Shown here in pieces: positions 5,631 through 9,893 of a stretch of 9,893 nt of DNA; position 1 is the first letter of the stretch, and each line of letters begins with the position of its first letter. The position numbers and the translations under genes are program-made. This stretch comes from Desulfurococcales archaeon (GTDB taxonomy: Archaea > Thermoproteota > Thermoprotei_A > Sulfolobales > Desulfurococcaceae). The stretch is from contig JALWQP010000178.1 in the NCBI GenBank assembly GCA_027083045.1, positions 1-9,893 on the forward strand, in the 5' to 3' direction. Below the pieces are notes generated by a model that saw only the letters and a program-made list of their open reading frames with translations, searched no databases and was not told the DNA's origin.

Positions 5631-6989
5631 CTAGGATAAACGATGAATAGTGATTAAAACCTCTCTTCCCTTATCAGTCAGCACATACTTCTTGACACCC
5701 TGCTCCACATATGATTTGATAAGCCCCATCTTCTCCAGTTCTCTGAGGTGCTGGTAGACGGCTTGAACAGATATCTTCACACCGAGGAGCTTCCACAAAC
5801 CATAACCGTGTATGGGTTCGTTCTCCGCTATTTTCTCGAGGATCATAAGTTTGGTAGACGAAGGGAATACGCTTATCTCGCTTCTCACACGACTAGGTCT
5901 GCTATAGGCTCTCGGGCCCTTCAAGCCGTGTCCAGTCAATATAACGACTGTATCGCCCTCCAGTTGTTCGGAGATCTTCATGACGCCCGCCAGTGCTACG
6001 GCCGAGGAAGGCTCCACAAATAATCCCTCATTTCGTGCTAGAAGCTTGGCAGCTCTAAGCAATTCCTTCTTAGAGACCGCCAATACATCGCTCTTGCTCA
6101 GAATCTTTGATATCCTGTCTTTAACCGGAGAGTCTGAGTACATGAGGCCCGGTGGAGGCTCTTCACGGCATCCATATGGTATACCGAAGATTCTTGAATA
6201 AACAGGGTTCCCGCAGCTCTCGATCCCGATGAGTCTCGGCATACTTGATATTATTCCTCGCTCATACATTTCCCTGTAACCATGATATATACTGTAGAGT
6301 GTAATGCCTGAACCTAGAGGCACTATGATGTTTCTGGGGACCTTTCCTAGTTGCAGATATATTTCTATACCTATGGTCTTAAGGCCCTCGATGGATAATG
6401 GGTTGTGGGATGTTGAGCCTGGATAAGCTCTCATCTCGGGAATCTTCTTCGAGACAATATCCAGTAGTTCGTCTATCGTTTTGTCAATAACCTTAACGTG
6501 TGCACCATACGCTTTCATAAGGAGTATTTTCTCGGGATCGGTTTTCCTTGGAACCACGACATATGCTTTGATCCCTGCCCTTGCACTATAGGCTGCAATG
6601 CTCGAACCCATATTGCCATCGCTTGCTAGTAGGATTCTCTTCTCCCCGAGACTACAGGCATGACTAACAATCAGAGCGGCTGCTCGATCCCTGAAACTAC
6701 CTGTCGGGTTCCTCCCTTCATCCTTGAAGTAAACGGGTAGATTCTTAAAGAGCCTTGTAGACCTTATAAGCGGCGTCCACGCTTCGCCCAAACTTATCTT
6801 TGTCTCTATAACGGGTAGTATGGGTGAGAAGCTCCATATATTGGGTCCCCTGAACCTAGCCCACTTCCATTTATGCTCAGGATGCATTATTTCTCCGCAA
6901 ATAGGGCACTTCATAACGGGTGTTACCGTGCTGTATCCACATCGTGGACATATGAAGAACAATGTTATATCCCCGGATGGGCGACTCAT
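5631..6989 (-). CDS. Threonine-synthase-like protein, catalytic Lys replaced by Arg, fused to C-terminal winged helix
   Basis: This is probably a transcription factor built on a fold-type-II PLP-enzyme scaffold, not an active threonine synthase. The N-terminal zinc ribbon uses CPRC (Cys14, Cys17) and CPIC (Cys28, Cys31). The PLP-type body (about 60-365) has FKDEGRNPTGSFRDRAA, ASDGNMGSSIAAY, glycine loop PLGSGIT (224-230), VEPSSAVALAG and TGHGLK (352-357). In active relatives the motif is NPTGSFKDR, with the lysine forming the PLP Schiff base; here codon 100 is AGG, arginine. Residues about 377-447 form a PadR-like winged helix: MILEKIAENEPIHGYGLW, VQAVYQHLRELEKMGLIKS, KKYVLTDKG. The ATG at 6989 has no ribosome binding site and sits about 25 nt after a TATA box, suggesting a leaderless mRNA. 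It lies directly upstream of the ECF operon. A diverged enzyme remains possible. Confidence 0.88.
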   Translation of the reverse strand: MSRPSGDITLFFICPRCGYSTVTPVMKCPICGEIMHPEHKWKWARFRGPNIWSFSPILPVIETKISLGEAWTPLIRSTRLFKNLPVYFKDEGRNPTGSFRDRAAALIVSHACSLGEKRILLASDGNMGSSIAAYSARAGIKAYVVVPRKTDPEKILLMKAYGAHVKVIDKTIDELLDIVSKKIPEMRAYPGSTSHNPLSIEGLKTIGIEIYLQLGKVPRNIIVPLGSGITLYSIYHGYREMYERGIISSMPRLIGIESCGNPVYSRIFGIPYGCREEPPPGLMYSDSPVKDRISKILSKSDVLAVSKKELLRAAKLLARNEGLFVEPSSAVALAGVMKISEQLEGDTVVILTGHGLKGPRAYSRPSRVRSEISVFPSSTKLMILEKIAENEPIHGYGLWKLLGVKISVQAVYQHLRELEKMGLIKSYVEQGVKKYVLTDKGREVLITIHRLS

Positions 6990-7008
6990 ACGTTTTATCT
7001 TAATATAT

Positions 7009-7019
7009 AATTTAAGGTA
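7009..7019 (-). promoter_or_regulatory. Promoter of the threonine-synthase-like gene, probable leaderless start
   Basis: On the minus strand ACCTTAAATTA is centred about 25 nt upstream of the ATG at 6989, the usual archaeal distance from TATA box to transcription start. The bases just before the ATG (GATAAAACGT) contain no ribosome binding site. Together these point to transcription starting at or next to the ATG. A second A+T-rich stretch, TTATATATTA at 7001-7010, lies too close to the ATG to serve this start. Confidence 0.45.
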
Positions 7020-7069
7020 TTAACTTCCACCATATTAACCAGTTACGATATACTCTCCAATGGTGTAGT

Positions 7070-7786
7070 GTGTTGGCCGAGCAGTTATTGACGCCTGTAG
7101 ATGTTATCATTGATTCTAGGGAGGACTCTAAACATCCTGAGTTCAGGAAATCATTGGTCTCTAGCGGGCTAAAAGTCGCGGTCAAAAAGCTAGAGGCAGG
7201 GGACTTCCTATTGCTCGCATCCCCTGGTAAGAAGCCGGTTCTCGTTGAGAGGAAAACAATTAATGATCTGGGAAACAGTATTCGTGATAACCGTATTTGG
7301 GAACAAGCCAAACTACTCGTCGAAGCCGCTAGGAAGGATGGCTACATACCAGTGATCGTCATTGAGGGCTGGCTTGGCGCCCTCGAAAGATATAGAGGAT
7401 GGAAGATACAGAGCGTGCTAAGGGTACTTGACACGCTCATGATAGATTTCGACATCAAGATATTGAATACGCCAAACAAATCAGCTACTATAGGATGGCT
7501 GGTATCGAAGGCTAAAAGCCTAGGGAAGACTAGTGAGAAGCGAGTTTATAGGCTACGTGTCGAGAAGAAACCTATGACTATCCAGGAGAGAATAATATAT
7601 GTTGCCGAGGGCCTCGTCGGGCCTAAGCTGGCCCGGAAACTTCTTGGAGTATTTGGCACACTACGAAACATCGCGAACGCTAGTGTCCAAGAACTCACGA
7701 AGGTTGAAGGAATAGGTGAAAAAAGGGCTAAGGAGATATATCTCGTCTTCAATACTAAATGGGCAGGAGAAGAAAGAGAAAGGTAG
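7070..7786 (+). CDS. xpf: XPF/ERCC4-family structure-specific DNA endonuclease (short crenarchaeal form)
   Basis: This nuclease cuts branched DNA such as 3' flaps and fork structures in repair and replication restart. Crenarchaeal members lack the helicase domain of euryarchaeal Hef and are known to work with PCNA. The nuclease core shows IIDSRED (Asp15), EAGDFLL (Asp45) and the catalytic VERKTINDL (Glu60, Arg61, Lys62, Asp66), matching the ERKxxxD motif. A tandem helix-hairpin-helix domain follows (about 175-228), with GLVGPKLARKLL and VEGIGEKRAKEI. At 238 aa it has the length of crenarchaeal XPF. The C-terminus KWAGEERER shows no clear PCNA-binding motif, unlike what is described for some relatives. 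The start is GTG at 7070 (TTG at 7073 also possible) behind GGTG at 7062-7065. It is divergent from the threonine-synthase-like gene and probably co-transcribed with the next gene, 6 bp away. Confidence 0.92.
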   Translation: MLAEQLLTPVDVIIDSREDSKHPEFRKSLVSSGLKVAVKKLEAGDFLLLASPGKKPVLVERKTINDLGNSIRDNRIWEQAKLLVEAARKDGYIPVIVIEGWLGALERYRGWKIQSVLRVLDTLMIDFDIKILNTPNKSATIGWLVSKAKSLGKTSEKRVYRLRVEKKPMTIQERIIYVAEGLVGPKLARKLLGVFGTLRNIANASVQELTKVEGIGEKRAKEIYLVFNTKWAGEERER

Positions 7787-7792
7787 CCCGAA

Positions 7793-8818
7793 TTGTTGCC
7801 TACGTGGACAGAAATATTCTATGTCGCCCTAGCATCCATAATAAGCTTCATGCTGAGCCTCCATCTGGTCCGCTGGTGGATCCATAAGGCACACGAGATA
7901 GGCTTGACTGGTAAAGACATGAATAAGCCCGAGGAGATACAGATCCCCGAGAGCGGCGGAATATGGGTGGGTGCAGCCGCTAGTTTTGGTCTCCTAGTCT
8001 TCATCGCGCTACAGATATACCTTTCCAAGTACAACGAATACAATTTAGAGCTCATGGCACTAGCTCTCATGCTCTTCATGTCTAGTTTCCTCGGCTTCCT
8101 AGACGATATTCTCGGCTGGAAGAAAGGATTGAAGCCGTGGAGCAAGATCATCTATATGGCTCCTCTAGCTCTCCCCATAGTAGTGATCAAGGCGGGCTAC
8201 TCCATCATAACACTGCCTATTATAGGACCAGTTAACCTAGGCCTCCTATACCCCTTAGTTTTGGTTCCCATTGGTATACTCGGCGCAGCCAATGCGTTCA
8301 ACATGTTGGCAGGATATAACGGATTAGAGGCTGGACAGGGCATACTATTGATGCTGTTCACACTCATCTACTCGTGGGTCAAGGGTTTACACCCAAGCCT
8401 TGAAGCCTCAGCGATAATGCTGGCCGCAATACTAGGCTTCATGATCTATAACTGGTACCCGGCAAAAGTATTTCCCGGCAATAGCTTCACGCATGGGCTG
8501 GGAGCATACTATGCAGCAATAGTGATTATGGGTAACTTCGAGAAATTCGGCATCATGCTCTTCACTCTCTATTTCATAGAATTAGCATTATTCCTACGTG
8601 GACTCAAGGATGGCGTCTACAAGGAGAATTTCGGCAAAGTACAGCCGGACGGCACTATCCTGCCGCCGTACGAGAAAGTTTATAGCTTGACTCATTTAGC
8701 GATAAAAGTGCTGATCAAGCTAAGAGGATATGCTCGGGAGAAGGACGTCACGCTATTCATACTGTCCTTACAGGTAATAATCGGTGTCCTCTCCTTGGTT
8801 CTTATAAGATACGTCTAG
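7793..8818 (+). CDS. Polyprenyl-phosphate GlcNAc-1-phosphate transferase homologue (ALG7/AglH-like, glycosyltransferase family 4)
   Basis: This integral membrane enzyme type transfers a sugar-1-phosphate from UDP-sugar to dolichyl or polyprenyl phosphate, the first step of lipid-linked oligosaccharide assembly for N-glycosylation. About ten hydrophobic helices are visible. Family motifs are KPEEIQIPESGGIWVG (45-60), LDDILGWKKG (Asp104, Asp105), ANAFNMLAGYNGLEAGQG (Asn170, Asn176), NWYPAKVFPGN (220-230) and the cytosolic loop RGLKDGVYKENFGKV. The loop YPAKVFPG normally continues with Asp, a Mg-binding residue in MraY and DPAGT1; here residue 230 is Asn. The 341-aa length is normal. The start is TTG at 7793 or 7796 behind AGGTAG at 7781-7786, which overlaps the nuclease stop. 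Its stop and that of the convergent Thi4-like gene are 3 bp apart. The family is certain; exact sugar and activity are not. Confidence 0.87.
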   Translation: MLPTWTEIFYVALASIISFMLSLHLVRWWIHKAHEIGLTGKDMNKPEEIQIPESGGIWVGAAASFGLLVFIALQIYLSKYNEYNLELMALALMLFMSSFLGFLDDILGWKKGLKPWSKIIYMAPLALPIVVIKAGYSIITLPIIGPVNLGLLYPLVLVPIGILGAANAFNMLAGYNGLEAGQGILLMLFTLIYSWVKGLHPSLEASAIMLAAILGFMIYNWYPAKVFPGNSFTHGLGAYYAAIVIMGNFEKFGIMLFTLYFIELALFLRGLKDGVYKENFGKVQPDGTILPPYEKVYSLTHLAIKVLIKLRGYAREKDVTLFILSLQVIIGVLSLVLIRYV

Positions 8819-8821
8819 ACA

Positions 8822-9546
8822 CTAGATCACGTTTGGGGGAAGAGGATTAGATACGTATCCATTACATCCTGTCCTAACTAGCTCGGAAGCCCTTATGCCG
8901 CTTTGGATTAAAGGTGAGACGTAGGGCCATGGCTGGCTACAACCATAGATCATCGCGGCAGACATGCCAGCGACAATTAATCCGGGAATCAACCAATAGG
9001 TTCTCTCAACGAGCTCTTGTGAGCCAGGAATAGTAGGGCCTAAACCCTCTGATACAACGCCGATCTTAAGTCTATCCAGCACTATGCCCGTTAAATAACC
9101 ATTGGCTGTTGCGTCGACGATTATTCTTGAGCCTATAATCTCTTTATCGCTGAGCATATGCTCGTTGAGCTCTCTAATTATAATGCCTGCGATGGTTATC
9201 CCTGTTCCGCTGGGCGAGAACAGGGGCTCTAGATCAGTATTAACGATGATTTCGCCGCCAAGATCGAGTATTCTCGAGAAAAGTTCAACGATATACTCGA
9301 GAGGCCTTATCCACTTCTTATCATTATCGCTGAAAATCTTTACTCCGGACTTGGTTAAGAAATCAACTACACTGTCATCGATATATGCTTTATCACCTAA
9401 TCCAGCGTAGTAAGTGTACTGTGAAAGCCCGGTTCGGGCTCGATCACGAGTACATTATATCTGTTTTCGAGGAGTGAAGCAGCTGCCGCGAGACCCGTAT
9501 ATCCAGCCCCGATGAATATTACGTCGTAGTTTCTCGGCAGCAACAT
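8822..9546 (-). pseudogene. Thi4-like FAD-dependent protein, interrupted by a one-base frameshift
   Basis: Thi4 proteins make the thiazole moiety of thiamine from NAD and glycine. The N-terminal piece (9546 to the TAG at 9397-9399) starts at ATG behind GGGAG and carries the Rossmann motif DVIFIGAGYTGLAAAASLL and VLVIEPEPGF. After the T-run at 9424-9426 the family continues one frame over (YTYYAGLGDKAYIDD) to the stop at 8822. One added T restores a 241-aa frame. The C-terminal piece aligns by eye with archaeal Thi4: ELNEHMLSDKE with the active-site-position His, IIVDATA, GVVSEGLGP, and LIPGLIVAGMSAAMIYG. The GGGMWGGG loop of true Thi4 is absent and the N-terminus is short, so a paralogue with another role is possible. 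Everything else in the frame looks conserved, so a recent mutation or sequencing error is more likely than an old pseudogene. Confidence 0.75.
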
Positions 9547-9597
9547 GCTTCTCCCTTAACCCATAGAACTTGGCTCGGCATAGGTTTACTGGTTTTT

Positions 9598-9607
9598 AGA
9601 AAAAGAA
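9598..9607 (-). terminator. T-rich tract downstream of the intergenic inverted repeats
   Basis: On the minus strand TTCTTTTTCT follows the G+C-rich structured segment and precedes the Thi4-like gene by about 50 nt. It could end the transcript of the HMG-CoA reductase gene or of a small RNA read from the minus strand. No hairpin is needed in archaea, so the evidence is the T-run and its position only. Confidence 0.35.
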
Positions 9608-9612
9608 CTTTA

Positions 9613-9700
9613 CGAAAATATGTGGTTGGCGGTGAATACGTCCCTGGCCGTTTCATCCCGCCAGGACTTGCCTGGGCGTCGCGGCCACACTATATTTTCG
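9613..9700. other. Nested inverted repeats, candidate structured RNA
   Basis: Outer arms CGAAAATAT (9613-9621) and ATATTTTCG (9692-9700) pair perfectly, followed by GTGG (9622-9625) with CCAC (9685-9688). Inside, TGGCCG (9645-9650) pairs with CGGCCA (9682-9687), and CGCCAGG (9659-9665) pairs with CCTGGGCG (9671-9678) with one bulge and a 5-nt loop. A competing helix, TGGCGG (9627-9632) with CCGCCA (9658-9663), excludes the last pairing. The core is G+C-rich in an otherwise A+T-rich spacer, the classic sign of structured RNA in hyperthermophiles. T-rich tracts flank it on both sides, so the transcribed strand is unclear. I see no C/D boxes. An H/ACA RNA is conceivable, since ACA follows GGCC at 9687-9689, but the guide-pocket geometry is poor. 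Confidence 0.4.
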
Positions 9701-9710
9701 TTGTCTAGCC

Positions 9711-9893
9711 TTATTTTGTTTCACCCTTCAGATATTCTTCGAGGAGCTTCTTTGCATAGTCGAACCTTATTCTCCCCTCACTAATCATTCTCTCAGCTAT
9801 CTTGTCAATGAGCTCGCCCTGGGCGCCAGCCATTATTGCTAGGTTTCTAGCATGTAGTCTCATGTGTCCTTTCTGTATTCCCTCGTGTACCAG
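9711..9893 (-). CDS. mvaA: HMG-CoA reductase, class II type (C-terminal 60 residues; gene continues beyond right edge)
   Basis: HMG-CoA reductase makes mevalonate, the precursor of archaeal isoprenoid lipids. The visible C-terminus contains EGIQKGHMRLHARNLAIMAG, which matches the class II (bacterial-type, Pseudomonas mevalonii) enzyme, where the His in GHM is catalytic. Class I enzymes instead end with a motif like GHLVKSHM and lack LHARN. The last 40 residues (ELIDKIAERMISEGRIRFDYAKKLLEEYLKG) form the mobile helical flap domain that class II enzymes carry over the active site. The stop is TAA at 9711-9713. About 350 upstream residues lie outside the window, so intactness cannot be judged. 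It reads toward the Thi4-like gene, 164 nt away, across the structured intergenic segment. Confidence 0.85.
   Translation of the reverse strand: MVHEGIQKGHMRLHARNLAIMAGAQGELIDKIAERMISEGRIRFDYAKKLLEEYLKGETK

Noticed and set aside
5631..6989. Calling this gene a housekeeping threonine synthase
   Set aside because: The Schiff-base lysine position is Arg and a winged-helix domain is attached, so the enzyme name would mislead unless activity is shown.
8813..8820. Palindrome GTCTAGAC at the end of the transferase gene as a terminator or site
   Set aside because: It is only 8 bp, has no T-run after it, and overlaps the stop codon; chance is enough to explain it.
9102..9410. Open frame on the plus strand over the Thi4-like gene
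   Set aside because: The minus strand carries the family motifs in this region; the plus-strand product shows no domain and arises as an antisense shadow.

Overview
The window looks like the chromosome of a hyperthermophilic crenarchaeon, probably of the Desulfurococcales. The evidence is an archaeal gene set (XPF/ERCC4-type nuclease, archaeal protein disulfide oxidoreductase, ALG7-like sugar-1-phosphate transferase, HMG-CoA reductase for isoprenoid lipids), frequent GTG and TTG starts, heavy use of AGG/AGA and ATA codons, GGTG/GGAGG ribosome binding sites, A+T-rich TATA-type promoters and at least one probable leaderless transcript. The genus cannot be named from the sequence alone.

Layout, left to right. 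(1) 1-588, minus: the N-terminal 196 residues of a winged-helix/coiled-coil protein that runs off the left edge. (2) 589-1870, plus: a two-gene operon of a protein disulfide oxidoreductase (PDO) and a DtxR/MntR-type metalloregulator, preceded by a perfect 18-bp palindrome with DtxR-type TTAGG/CCTAA half-sites at the predicted transcription start. (3) 1876-2697, minus: an unrecognised 273-aa protein. (4) 2806-5565, minus: a complete energy-coupling-factor (ECF) vitamin transporter, in transcription order S component, fused double ATPase, T component, with overlapping genes and its own TATA promoter. (5) 5631-6989, minus: a threonine-synthase-like protein with an N-terminal zinc ribbon, a fold-type-II PLP-enzyme body whose Schiff-base lysine position is arginine, and a C-terminal PadR-like winged helix. 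It is best read as a ligand-sensing transcription factor made from an enzyme. (6) 7070-8818, plus: an XPF-family nuclease followed by a polyprenyl-phosphate GlcNAc-1-phosphate transferase homologue. (7) 8822-9546, minus: a Thi4-like FAD protein broken by a single-base frameshift. (8) 9547-9710: an intergenic region with nested inverted repeats, possibly a structured RNA. (9) 9711-9893, minus: the C-terminus of a class II HMG-CoA reductase.

How the genes may work together. The metalloregulator probably controls its own operon through the palindrome and so ties a thiol-disulfide enzyme to metal status. The enzyme-derived regulator lies directly upstream of the ECF transporter on the same strand, so the transporter promoter at about 5602-5611 is its most obvious candidate target. 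The Thi4-like gene hints at thiamine metabolism nearby, but the transporter substrate cannot be read from sequence. The two findings most worth pursuing are the Lys-to-Arg threonine-synthase/winged-helix fusion and the PDO-DtxR operon with its operator.
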